Origin: Chloroflexota bacterium
Lineage (GTDB): Bacteria; Chloroflexota; Dehalococcoidia; SHYB01; JACPQI01
Direction: 5' to 3'
Assembly (NCBI GenBank): GCA_016190545.1
Contig: JACPQI010000149.1
Location: forward strand, 1 to 8,303
DNA length: 8,303 bases
The translations under genes and the position numbers were made by a program. Shown piece by piece: positions 1 through 6,185 of this stretch. How positions within the stretch are numbered: the stretch's first letter is position 1; the number at the start of each line of letters is the position of its first letter. The notes beneath the pieces were generated by a model that worked only from the letters and a program-made list of their open reading frames with translations, made no database searches and was not told the DNA's origin.

Positions 1-582
1 CACCACCTTGTTAATGAGACCCCAATCGGCGGCCTCCTTGGCTGGCATCTCCTTGCCCAGCAGGATCATCTCCTTCGTCCGGCGCCAGCCAATGGCCAGA
101 ATATATATCGGCAAGTGTCCCTCAATGCCCAGGTAGCGCCAGCCGGGGTGGGTGAAGACGGCGTCCTCGCTGGCGATGGTGTAGTCGAAGACGGTAGCCA
201 TCTCAAAATGGCTGCCATAACAGTAACCATGCACCATGCCAACCGTCGCCTTGTCACAGCTCAACACCTTCTGAATCAGACCCCGGTCGCCCCAGGCGTA
301 GTTCTTCAGCGGCGCCAACCGTTCGCGCAGGCTTGGACGCCGGTCGGTCTTGTTGAAGTTGCGCCCCGTCCTGATCTCATCTATATCGAAGCCTGAGCCG
401 AAAGCCTTGCCGGCCCCCCTGAAAAGAATGGCGGCCACCCGATCGTCCGTTTCGGCCTCTGAGATGACGTCGCCCAACTCCTTCATGTCCGCAGTGGTCA
501 TGGAGTTGACCTTTTCCGGTTTGTTGAAGGTGATCGTCGCCACCCTGGTCGCTTTGTCCACTTCATAAAGACAGTAAGGCAT
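1..582 (-). CDS. Enoyl-CoA hydratase/isomerase (crotonase) family protein, 3' end missing
   Basis: The reading frame is open to the left edge, giving 194 N-terminal residues; full crotonases are about 260. The ATG at 580-582 follows GAGGAGAG at good spacing. The fold is recognisable: an N-terminal strand with NKPEKVNSM (20-28), the first oxyanion-hole stretch KAFGSGFDIDEI (59-70), HGYCYGSHFEMA (118-129), and the AKEAADWGLINKVV tail (181-194). Glu127 aligns with the first catalytic Glu of rat mitochondrial enoyl-CoA hydratase (Glu144). The second (Glu164) falls on Gly147 in THPGWRYLG, and the usual GGG before Glu127 reads GSH. Known members act on acyl-CoA thioesters in the cytoplasm as hydratases, isomerases, hydrolases or C-C lyases; the residue pattern argues against a textbook hydratase. 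It is the last visible gene of the minus-strand operon, 44 bases after a CoA-transferase, and may also have its own promoter. Family call is firm; the exact reaction is unknown. Confidence 0.9.
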   Translation of the reverse strand, partial: MPYCLYEVDKATRVATITFNKPEKVNSMTTADMKELGDVISEAETDDRVAAILFRGAGKAFGSGFDIDEIRTGRNFNKTDRRPSLRERLAPLKNYAWGDRGLIQKVLSCDKATVGMVHGYCYGSHFEMATVFDYTIASEDAVFTHPGWRYLGIEGHLPIYILAIGWRRTKEMILLGKEMPAKEAADWGLINKVV

Positions 583-606
583 ATCACTCTCCTCGCGCTG
601 TCATTC

Positions 607-635
607 TATATAACCCAAAACAGGCCTCATGTAAA
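607..635 (-). promoter_or_regulatory. Possible internal promoter for the crotonase-family gene
   Basis: On the minus strand TTTACA (630-635, five of six matches to the -35 consensus) is followed after 17 bases by TATATA (607-612, four of six; a shifted TATAGA is also possible). Transcription would start near position 600, leaving a short leader with the GAGGAGAG ribosome binding site. The -35 overlaps the last codons and stop of the upstream CoA-transferase. It could let the crotonase gene be expressed apart from the rest of the operon. AT-rich gaps give such matches by chance, so this is tentative. Confidence 0.4.
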
Positions 636-1850
636 TACCCCCTGCTCCTCGAGCCGCTTCACGTCAAGGTCTGACATGCCCAGCAGCTCCTTCATCACAT
701 ACGGGTTATGCTCCCCCAAGAGCGGCGCATGCCGGTCAATAGTCGGCGGCGTCGCAGCCAGCTTCCACGGCGGGCTCTGGATGATTAGGGCGCCCAACTT
801 GGGCTGTTCCAGCACGTGGGCTAGCCCTCGCTCTATGAGGTGAGGGTCCGTGAACAGGTCTTCGCTGCTGAAGGAGGGGACGGCGGCCACACCCGCCTCC
901 TGGAGGCGGTGCATGAGGTCGTAGGCATCAAACTGGACAGTCCAGGCCTCGATGTGCTTGTCCAACTCCGCTTCATACGCCCGGCGTCCCGCGGTGGTGG
1001 CAAAGCGCGGTTCTGCAGCCCAGGCAGGCTCCCCCATCGTTTCCCGCAGGGCTTTCCATTCCTCGTCCGTGTGCACAACGATGCTGATCCAGCGGTCCTG
1101 GCCGGCGCAGCGATAGCAGTTATGGGGCGCTCCGTTCTCGTCCCGGTTCACGGACCGCGTCTGGACGCGGCCGTTGGCCGTGTAGTCCAGCAAGGAATCC
1201 CCCAGCAGCGCGCTGACCACTTCTGTAGAGGACTCATCGATGTACTGGCCCTTGCCGGTGGAGGCGCGGTAGTGAAGGGCGGCCATGATAGTGAAGGTGT
1301 TGCTGAGGGCGCTCATCGCATCCACGGTGAGCCGGACTTGGCCGGGCGGACGGTCGGGGTAGCCGGTCATCTCCCCCAGGCCCGATTCCGCAGCGAAGAG
1401 CGGCGCGTAGCCCACAATGCCGGACTTGGGGCCGGTCTGGCCCATGGTGCTGGTGGAGAGCATGATGAGATCGGGGCGCAGCGTGGCGAGCACCTTGTAG
1501 TCTAGGCCGAGCCGGGCCAGCACGCCGGGGCGGAAGTTCTCTACGACCACATCGCTTACCTGCGCCATTCGTTTGGCGATGTCGCGGGCCGCCGGGTGCT
1601 GAATGTTCAGCGTGACGGCGTACTTGTTGTGATTGAAGTCTATATGTGCAGGGCTTTCGTCGGGATCAGGGAACTTTTTTGTGATCGGATGCACGACGGT
1701 CCGGGTGATGTCCAGCCGACGGCGGCTCTCTATTTTGATGACCTCGGCCCCAAAATACGACAGCATGGTGGTAGCGTAGGGGCCGGCGATGGCCCAGGTG
1801 AAATCCGTAACTCGGATGCCGGCGAGGGGTTTCTTGCGCGCGTCCGGCAT
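627..1850 (-). CDS. Class III CoA-transferase (CaiB/BaiF family), catalytic Asp present
   Basis: This 407-residue protein has the normal length for the family, which moves CoA between acyl-CoA donors and carboxylic acids in the cytoplasm through an aspartyl anhydride/thioester intermediate. Visible family features are LAGIRVTDFTWAIAGPYAT (9-27), FGAEVIKIE (33-41), VVENFRPGVLARLGLDY (102-118), the Asp177 segment RLTVDAMSAL, TGKGQYIDES (198-207) and the C-terminal PLLGEHN (376-382). Asp177 lies where formyl-CoA transferase has its nucleophile (Asp169). The start ATG shares its A with the TGA of the upstream CoA-transferase (TGATG), which implies translational coupling and roughly matched amounts of the two proteins. 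Adjacent class III subunits form heteromers in known enzymes such as benzylsuccinate CoA-transferase (BbsEF) and succinyl-CoA:malate CoA-transferase (SmtAB of Chloroflexus). A heteromer here is inference; donor and acceptor acids cannot be read from sequence. An alpha-methylacyl-CoA racemase role is possible but less likely. Confidence 0.93.
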   Translation of the reverse strand: MPDARKKPLAGIRVTDFTWAIAGPYATTMLSYFGAEVIKIESRRRLDITRTVVHPITKKFPDPDESPAHIDFNHNKYAVTLNIQHPAARDIAKRMAQVSDVVVENFRPGVLARLGLDYKVLATLRPDLIMLSTSTMGQTGPKSGIVGYAPLFAAESGLGEMTGYPDRPPGQVRLTVDAMSALSNTFTIMAALHYRASTGKGQYIDESSTEVVSALLGDSLLDYTANGRVQTRSVNRDENGAPHNCYRCAGQDRWISIVVHTDEEWKALRETMGEPAWAAEPRFATTAGRRAYEAELDKHIEAWTVQFDAYDLMHRLQEAGVAAVPSFSSEDLFTDPHLIERGLAHVLEQPKLGALIIQSPPWKLAATPPTIDRHAPLLGEHNPYVMKELLGMSDLDVKRLEEQGVFT

Positions 1851-3058
1851 CAGATGACGTTATCCTCGCGCAGGCTGTCCAACGCTTTCTGGCTCAGGCC
1901 CAGCCGCTTCCCATAGACCTCGTCGTTGTGCTCCCCAAGAAGTGGCGCGGGGCCTTGGGCCTGCCAGGGCGTGTGCGAGAAGTGGTACGCCGCTGTAGGA
2001 TAGGCGAAGGTTCCGGCCACAGGATGACTCAACTCTTTGAAAAAGCCCCGGGCGCGCATCTGCTCGGAATCGCACACCTCTTTCGTCGTGTTGTAGGGCC
2101 CGATGGGACACCCCAGCGCCTGGCCGCGCGGCACAATGTCGGCTTTGCTTTGCTGGCTGCTCCATTCAGCGATGCGGCGGTTCAACTCGAGACCGTTCGC
2201 CACCCTCGCCGGGCGGTCTTTGTACTTCTCCTCTCGGGTCCAGGCGGGCTCACCCATGAGCTTTACAAGCGCCTCCCACTCGTGGTCCTCGTAGAGGGAG
2301 AGCTCCACATAGCCGTCTTTGCAGGGCATGATGCCGCCGTAGCTGGTGACGCGGGAGGCGCGGCTCGCCACCATATTATGGTTTGGGTAGCGGTTGAGTT
2401 CTATCGGGTTGAGTGAGATGAGCGCCTCCTGCTTGGAGACGTCCACGAACTGCCCCTGCCCCGTAATCCGCTGCCAGTACAGCGCACCTAGAATCGCAAT
2501 AGTAGCGCTCAATCCAGCACTGTATTCGCCAACGTACTTTCCCACCCGGACTGGAGGCCGGTCAAGGTATTGGGCCCCGGCTGGCGTAAGGTAGCCCTCG
2601 CCGCCCGCGTGGAAGGTGTTGAGGGGATACGCTTTGAAGTCTTTGTAAGGGCCGGTACTACCGAAAGGCGTGAGCGCGACCATGACGAGGGCGGGGTTGA
2701 CAGCGCGGAATCGTTCGTACTGCAGGCCCACTGCCGCTGCCTGGGCTGGTTGGTAATCATGGAGGAGGATGTCTGTATCTTTCGCTAGGAGTTCCAGCAG
2801 CTTCATGCCCCCTGGCTTCGAAACGTCAAGCGTAATGCCTTTCTTGCTGGTGTTCACGTAGAGGAAGAGCAGGCTGCGGTCGGGGTGGGGCTGGTCGCCA
2901 ACAAAAGGGGCCCGCTGCCGGGCCATGTCGCCGGAGCCGGGCGGCTCGATCTTGGTCACCTCCGCGCCCAAATCGCCGAGCAGCTTGGCGCAGTACGGCC
3001 CAGCCACCATCTGGCACAGATCAAGGACGCGGATGCCAGCTAACGCTTGCTCAGCCAT
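1850..3058 (-). CDS. Class III CoA-transferase (CaiB/BaiF family) with Glu at the nucleophile position
   Basis: The 402-residue product has the family landmarks: LAGIRVLDLCQMVAGPYCAK (6-25), LGAEVTKIEPPGSGD (30-44), NTSKKGITLDV (69-79), ALTPFGSTGPY (128-138), TGQGQFVDVS (199-208) and APLLGEHND (371-379). In the active-site helix, where most members have a VADxxAG-type sequence, this protein reads KYVGEYSAGL, placing Glu178 at the position of the nucleophilic Asp. Glu-type members are not rare among homologues, so this could be an active subclass or a structural partner subunit. The gene starts 30 bases after the oxidoreductase stop, with AGGAAAGGG about ten bases before the ATG, and its TGA overlaps the ATG of the next CoA-transferase by one base. 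It probably works as a pair with that protein in activating an organic acid for the pathway. Family assignment is secure; activity and substrate are not. Confidence 0.92.
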   Translation of the reverse strand: MAEQALAGIRVLDLCQMVAGPYCAKLLGDLGAEVTKIEPPGSGDMARQRAPFVGDQPHPDRSLLFLYVNTSKKGITLDVSKPGGMKLLELLAKDTDILLHDYQPAQAAAVGLQYERFRAVNPALVMVALTPFGSTGPYKDFKAYPLNTFHAGGEGYLTPAGAQYLDRPPVRVGKYVGEYSAGLSATIAILGALYWQRITGQGQFVDVSKQEALISLNPIELNRYPNHNMVASRASRVTSYGGIMPCKDGYVELSLYEDHEWEALVKLMGEPAWTREEKYKDRPARVANGLELNRRIAEWSSQQSKADIVPRGQALGCPIGPYNTTKEVCDSEQMRARGFFKELSHPVAGTFAYPTAAYHFSHTPWQAQGPAPLLGEHNDEVYGKRLGLSQKALDSLREDNVI

Positions 3059-3088
3059 ACGACTACAGCCCTTTCCTACTCAGCGCGG

Positions 3089-4105
3089 TTACCGCTGGAA
3101 CTTGGCGATGACCTCGCGGCCCAAGGTGTCGAAGAACTTTTCTTTTTCCGGCATGACGCCTGCGAGGGCCAGCTTGCGCACACCGAGTTGGGCAAGCTCA
3201 TTGATGCGTTTTACCCAGTCCTGTGGCGTGCCGCAGATGGCGAACCGCTCTATAAGATACTCGCGCAGGCCCAACTCGTCCACTAGTTGGGCGTTGCGGA
3301 CATGTTCGCCTAGCTGGACGTGCTGGTGAAAGACGTACTGACGCTTGAGGGACTCGATCTTGTCCCGAAGATGGTCAGGGACGAACTTACCCTCCAGCGT
3401 GAAGCGGAAGGAGTGGTTAGCGCTGCTCGCCAGCCCGGAGCGGATCTTCTCTGCAGCGGCCTCTACACTCGGCCCCAGGTTGCCTTTGATGTACCACCAC
3501 AGGTCGATGTCCTCCAGCTTGCGTCCGGCCTCAGCTGCGCCGGCTTTTACCTGAGCGATGGAGTCTTTGATGACCTCCGGGAGTATCCCCGTCTCGATAA
3601 ATACTCCGTCGGCGATACGCCCAGCAAGTCGGAGCGACTTCGGACCGCCAGCGGACATGTACACCGGCACCGGCTTGTTGTACCACATGAACCGCACGGT
3701 CTGCCCTTTATAGACGGCCTCAGTGTTCTTCCACAATTGCCTCATTGCAGTGATGTACTCTTCCAAATGGGCCAGCGTGGCAGCCTTCATACCCAGGTTG
3801 TACACGCCGCTGTCGCCCGTGCTGATCCCAAGATAGGCCCGCCCGCCTGACAGCTCGTGGATCGAGCTGATACCGCTCGTCGTGACGACGAGGTGGCGGG
3901 TGAGCGGATTGGTAATGAAGTTGCCGATGCGACACGTCTTGGTGTTGAGCGCCATAAGGGTCAGGGCCACGTACTGTTCGCGGAAGATCGCTGGCGAATC
4001 GCCGGTGACTACCATGTCGAAGCCGGTGCCCTCCGCCGACTTGACCCAGCGGATGAAGTCCTGCGGGTCTTCTGGAGGCAGCCCCACAGCGAAAGAGATC
4101 TTCAT
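3089..4105 (-). CDS. LLM-class (luciferase-like) flavin/F420-dependent oxidoreductase
   Basis: This 338-residue protein belongs to the bacterial luciferase/Mer superfamily: cytoplasmic TIM-barrel enzymes that use FMN or coenzyme F420 in oxidations, reductions or monooxygenations. Diagnostic stretches are the N-terminal strand MKISFAVGLP, SAEGTGFDMVVTGD (23-36), NFITNPLTRHLVVTTSGISS (62-81), ELSGGRAYLGISTGDSG (84-100), PVYMSAGGPKSLRLAGRIAD (147-166) and the C-terminal CGTPQDWVKRINELAQLGV (291-309). The pattern resembles methylene-tetrahydromethanopterin reductase-like and F420-type members more than true two-subunit luciferases, but the cofactor cannot be decided from sequence. AAAGGAGA lies six bases before the ATG, and a good promoter lies about 35-65 bases upstream. 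It is the first gene of the operon with the two CoA-transferases and the crotonase, so it probably carries out the redox step on the CoA ester or its precursor acid. Paralogues of this superfamily are known to be numerous in SAR202 Chloroflexota. Confidence 0.9.
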   Translation of the reverse strand: MKISFAVGLPPEDPQDFIRWVKSAEGTGFDMVVTGDSPAIFREQYVALTLMALNTKTCRIGNFITNPLTRHLVVTTSGISSIHELSGGRAYLGISTGDSGVYNLGMKAATLAHLEEYITAMRQLWKNTEAVYKGQTVRFMWYNKPVPVYMSAGGPKSLRLAGRIADGVFIETGILPEVIKDSIAQVKAGAAEAGRKLEDIDLWWYIKGNLGPSVEAAAEKIRSGLASSANHSFRFTLEGKFVPDHLRDKIESLKRQYVFHQHVQLGEHVRNAQLVDELGLREYLIERFAICGTPQDWVKRINELAQLGVRKLALAGVMPEKEKFFDTLGREVIAKFQR

Positions 4106-4139
4106 TAGCAGTCTCCTTTATCGATTGCGTGCCCGCCAT

Positions 4140-4169
4140 ATCCTACGTGCGGCTGCTCCACCCTGTCAA
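4140..4169 (-). promoter_or_regulatory. Sigma-70-type promoter of the catabolic operon
   Basis: Minus-strand TTGACA (4164-4169, perfect -35) is followed after 18 bases by TAGGAT (4140-4145, four of six including the important TA and final T). Transcription would begin near 4133, giving a leader of about 28 bases that contains the AAAGGAGA ribosome binding site of the oxidoreductase gene. It lies between the terminator of the upstream lipoprotein gene and the operon, exactly where an operon promoter is needed. No clear operator repeat was seen beside it. Confidence 0.6.
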
Positions 4170-4200
4170 TAGACTGATGGACCCACGGCTTTCACAAAAG

Positions 4201-4233
4201 TGATGGGCCTGGGAGCACATCCCAGGCCCATCA
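4201..4233 (-). terminator. Rho-independent terminator of the substrate-binding lipoprotein gene
   Basis: TGATGGGCCTGGG (4201-4213) and its exact reverse complement CCCAGGCCCATCA (4221-4233) form a perfect 13-bp GC-rich stem around a seven-base loop. Read on the minus strand the stem is followed by CTTTTG, a short T tract; the plus strand has no T tract after it. It begins 30 bases after the lipoprotein stop codon and separates that gene from the catabolic operon promoter downstream. Confidence 0.85.
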
Positions 4234-4262
4234 CAATGCGGAGCTTCTATGCCATGCCCGCT

Positions 4263-6032
4263 TTAGCGAGGTGTGGCTGTCTCCAGGAGGACGCCTACAC
4301 CGACTGTAGGAATGGATTTCCACCCGGCGACCTTGGGGCCAACGCCGTACAGGTTCGGCACTATGGCGATGGCGATGTCAGGCGCAGCTTCCCATGCAGT
4401 ATTCTGCACCTGGGCGATGAGGCGTTCCTGCTCTTTGGGATCAAGAGCTGAGAAAGCGCGGTCGATGAGCGAATCAATCTCCGGGGACGGGTATATCAGG
4501 GTGGTGCCCTTGGAATGGTAGAACACCCGTAGGAAGTTCAGGTTGGTAGGCGTAATGCGGGCGTAGATAGGCTGGGCGTTGCCGATCCAGTCATCGGCCT
4601 GCGGGCGCGCCCGGTAATAGCCAGCGGCGATGGTCCGCTCCACCTGGAAGACTCGAGGCCGTACTCCAATCTCTGTCCAGTAGCCAGCCACGGCCTCTGT
4701 CATGCGAAGGAGAAAGGCGGCGCCCGGCGCTGCGTTGTTGTAGACAGTGATGTCGAAGCCATTCGGGTAGCCGGCCTGCGCCAACAGACGCTTGGCTTGG
4801 GCTGGATCATAGGGCCTGGGCTTCATGTCCGGGGTGTAACCCAACGTGCCGGGGATGACGAAGGTGCGCGGCGAAACGGTGGCGAACCCACCCAGGATGG
4901 TGTCCACGATCTCCTGCTTATTGACCGCGAGCTCCATGGCAAGCCGGACATCGCGCTTGTCCAAGGGCTTGCCCTTGATGCGCGCATCAAGAATGCCGCC
5001 GTACACGATGATGCCGATGTTGACGTCGTCAATGCGGAGGACTTGGAGGGACCGGTCCTTTGCCAACTCAGGACCGTTCTCGAAGGCACCGATCTCCATG
5101 ATGTCGGCTGCTCTAGTCTTCAGCATGGCGATGCGGGTGGTCTCTTCAGGGACAAGGATGATCTCAAGTTCCTTGAACTTCGGGGTCTCGCGGTAAGGGT
5201 GCTTGATGCCGCTGGGCTCGTAGACGAAACGGACAGCGATGTCACGGCGGGTCATCTTCCACGGCCCGCTTCCTACAGGCTTCAGCTCGAACTCCTTCTC
5301 GCCCACCCGCTCCGTGTAGGCCTTGGGGACGACAACTCCCTCCGGCCCCGCCTTCAGGGAGAAGTCCCACGGCATGAGCGGCCACGCAACCTTAAGGTTG
5401 ACCCGTGCGCTGGTGGGAGACAGCACATCCACACTTGCGATGTTTGCCTTGAAGGTGCCGATGCCGGTGGAGGTCGCCTGCGGCCTCGTCAGGTTCTCCA
5501 TGGTGAACTTGACGTCTGCCGCGGTCACCTTCTCGCCGGTGTGCCAGGTGAGGTCATCGCGGACCGCGACGGTCCAACTCTTGGCATCAGCCGCCATGTC
5601 CCACTTGGTCAAGACACCTGGGACAAGCCCTTGCCCAGGAGCGCTCCAGAGTAGCCAATCATACATGGGCGCGCCGTAGGTGTGCATGCCTGCAATGCGC
5701 CCACCGAGGGATGGAATGAGGGCCTCATTATCAAAGGAGCCTACCGCCACAATGAGCTTGGCGGCTGCCGCAGAGGGCGTGGCCGTAGCCTGGGGACGAG
5801 CGGTAGCGGTAGGGGCCGCCGTAGTAGCCGTGGCAACAGGCCGTGGCGTTGCGGTTGCTCCGGGCACCGCTGTGGCCGTCGGGGCTGGTGGCCGGGTAGC
5901 GGTTGGCGCTACAGTGGTAGGCCTTGGCGTAGGAGTAGCTTCCTCCCCGCCTCCGCAGGCAGCCGCCAGTAGACCGAGCGCCGCCGTGGCGATAGCCAAC
6001 AAAGCGACTATTCGTCTTCTTGTTCGCTCCAT
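4263..6032 (-). CDS. ABC transporter substrate-binding lipoprotein, family 5 (DppA/OppA type)
   Basis: This 589-residue lipoprotein should capture a peptide-like or other small organic solute outside the membrane and hand it to an ABC importer. It starts with a lipoprotein signal: MERTRRRIVA, a hydrophobic run, and LLAAAC with Cys26 as the predicted lipidated residue after cleavage by signal peptidase II. A Thr/Pro/Ala-rich linker fills about 31-90. The family 5 fold follows: DLTWHTGEKVTAADVKFTM (160-178), PVGSGPWKM (252-260), PLDKRDVRLAMELAVNKQEI (356-375) and YDPAQAKRLLAQAGYPNGF (408-426). The ATG at 6030-6032 is chosen because AAGGAGGT lies five bases before it and the signal peptide begins there. 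An in-frame ATG 63 bases upstream would lie inside the predicted -10 box. The gene has its own promoter and terminator, and no permease or ATPase gene is adjacent. Ligand unknown; it may feed the neighbouring operon, but only proximity suggests this. Confidence 0.93.
   Translation of the reverse strand: MERTRRRIVALLAIATAALGLLAAACGGGEEATPTPRPTTVAPTATRPPAPTATAVPGATATPRPVATATTAAPTATARPQATATPSAAAAKLIVAVGSFDNEALIPSLGGRIAGMHTYGAPMYDWLLWSAPGQGLVPGVLTKWDMAADAKSWTVAVRDDLTWHTGEKVTAADVKFTMENLTRPQATSTGIGTFKANIASVDVLSPTSARVNLKVAWPLMPWDFSLKAGPEGVVVPKAYTERVGEKEFELKPVGSGPWKMTRRDIAVRFVYEPSGIKHPYRETPKFKELEIILVPEETTRIAMLKTRAADIMEIGAFENGPELAKDRSLQVLRIDDVNIGIIVYGGILDARIKGKPLDKRDVRLAMELAVNKQEIVDTILGGFATVSPRTFVIPGTLGYTPDMKPRPYDPAQAKRLLAQAGYPNGFDITVYNNAAPGAAFLLRMTEAVAGYWTEIGVRPRVFQVERTIAAGYYRARPQADDWIGNAQPIYARITPTNLNFLRVFYHSKGTTLIYPSPEIDSLIDRAFSALDPKEQERLIAQVQNTAWEAAPDIAIAIVPNLYGVGPKVAGWKSIPTVGVGVLLETATPR
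5766..5942 (-). repeat. Low-complexity DNA encoding the Thr/Pro/Ala linker
   Basis: About 175 bases within the lipoprotein gene are built from imperfect short units (plus-strand motifs such as GTAGC, GTGGC and CGGT recurring every few codons) that encode runs like ATPTPRPT, PTATAVPGATATPRP and PTATARPQATATP. The linker would tether the binding domain away from the lipidated Cys26. Such Thr/Pro linkers are common in Chloroflexota lipoproteins. The repeats are degenerate, so this is a tract that could expand or contract rather than a tandem array of fixed unit. Confidence 0.75.
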
Positions 6033-6036
6033 GAAG

Positions 6037-6044
6037 ACCTCCTT
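6037..6044 (-). promoter_or_regulatory. Strong ribosome binding site that fixes the lipoprotein start
   Basis: AAGGAGGT on the minus strand is an almost complete match to the anti-Shine-Dalgarno end of 16S rRNA and sits a few bases before the ATG at 6030-6032. It is the main reason for preferring this start over the in-frame ATG at 6093-6095, which has no comparable site. Confidence 0.85.
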
Positions 6045-6056
6045 AAACAGTAGTTG

Positions 6057-6086
6057 CAACGGTCGCCACACGGTGACCACGCGTTG
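6057..6086 (-). other. Possible 5' leader hairpin of the lipoprotein mRNA
   Basis: On the minus strand CAAC plus GGTCACC can pair with GGCGACC plus GTTG across a four-base GTGT loop, with one mismatch and a four-base bulge (GCGT) on one side. The structure begins at the expected transcription start (about 6087), a position where hairpins are known to protect mRNA 5' ends. It does not cover the ribosome binding site. It could be chance in GC-rich DNA. Confidence 0.35.
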
Positions 6087-6093
6087 TGTCAGC

Positions 6094-6123
6094 ATTGTAT
6101 GAGCATTTGACGATTCCTGTCAA
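6094..6123 (-). promoter_or_regulatory. Sigma-70-type promoter of the substrate-binding lipoprotein gene
   Basis: Minus-strand TTGACA (6118-6123, perfect) and TACAAT (6094-6099, five of six) are separated by 18 bases. Transcription would start near 6087 and leave a leader of about 55 bases ending in the AAGGAGGT site. This is the best promoter match in the window, consistent with an abundant solute-binding protein. It uses the same -35 and the same 18-base spacing as the catabolic operon promoter at 4140-4169. Confidence 0.75.
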
Positions 6124-6151
6124 GCGCCCGGGGGAGCGAACACGTTGCGAC

Positions 6152-6185
6152 AAAAAGAGAAAACGCGGGTAAGACCAGACGCGCC
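6152..6185 (-). terminator. Possible terminator after the receiver-domain gene
   Basis: Directly after the TAA of the receiver gene, the minus strand reads GCGCG, a short segment with an inner GGT-CTT-ACC hairpin, then CGCGT, followed by the T-rich run TTTTCTCTTTTT. The outer GCGCG/CGCGT pairing includes one G-U pair and there is a three-base bulge (TCT). The weak stem lowers confidence, but the T-rich tail and position between two minus-strand genes fit a factor-independent terminator. Confidence 0.5.

Noticed and set aside
840..1505. Plus-strand 221-residue open frame opposite the CoA-transferase
   Set aside because: It is antisense to a clear family member, has no recognisable domain and is rich in Arg, Gly and Val as expected of a GC-rich shadow frame.
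4201..4233. Inverted repeat considered as a transposon end or operator
   Set aside because: The perfect short-loop hairpin with a T tract on the minus strand, directly after a stop codon, is explained by a terminator; no transposase is present.
4797..5654. Plus-strand 285-residue open frame opposite the substrate-binding protein
   Set aside because: It lies wholly antisense to a well-supported gene with all expected motifs and shows no domain of its own.
5766..5942. Repetitive tract considered as CRISPR or a tandem repeat locus
   Set aside because: Units are short, degenerate and in frame, and encode a Thr/Pro linker in a lipoprotein; there are no regular spacers.
6033..6095. N-terminal extension MLTQRV... 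of the lipoprotein
   Set aside because: Its ATG falls in the predicted -10 box, it lacks a ribosome binding site, and it would push the signal peptide inward.
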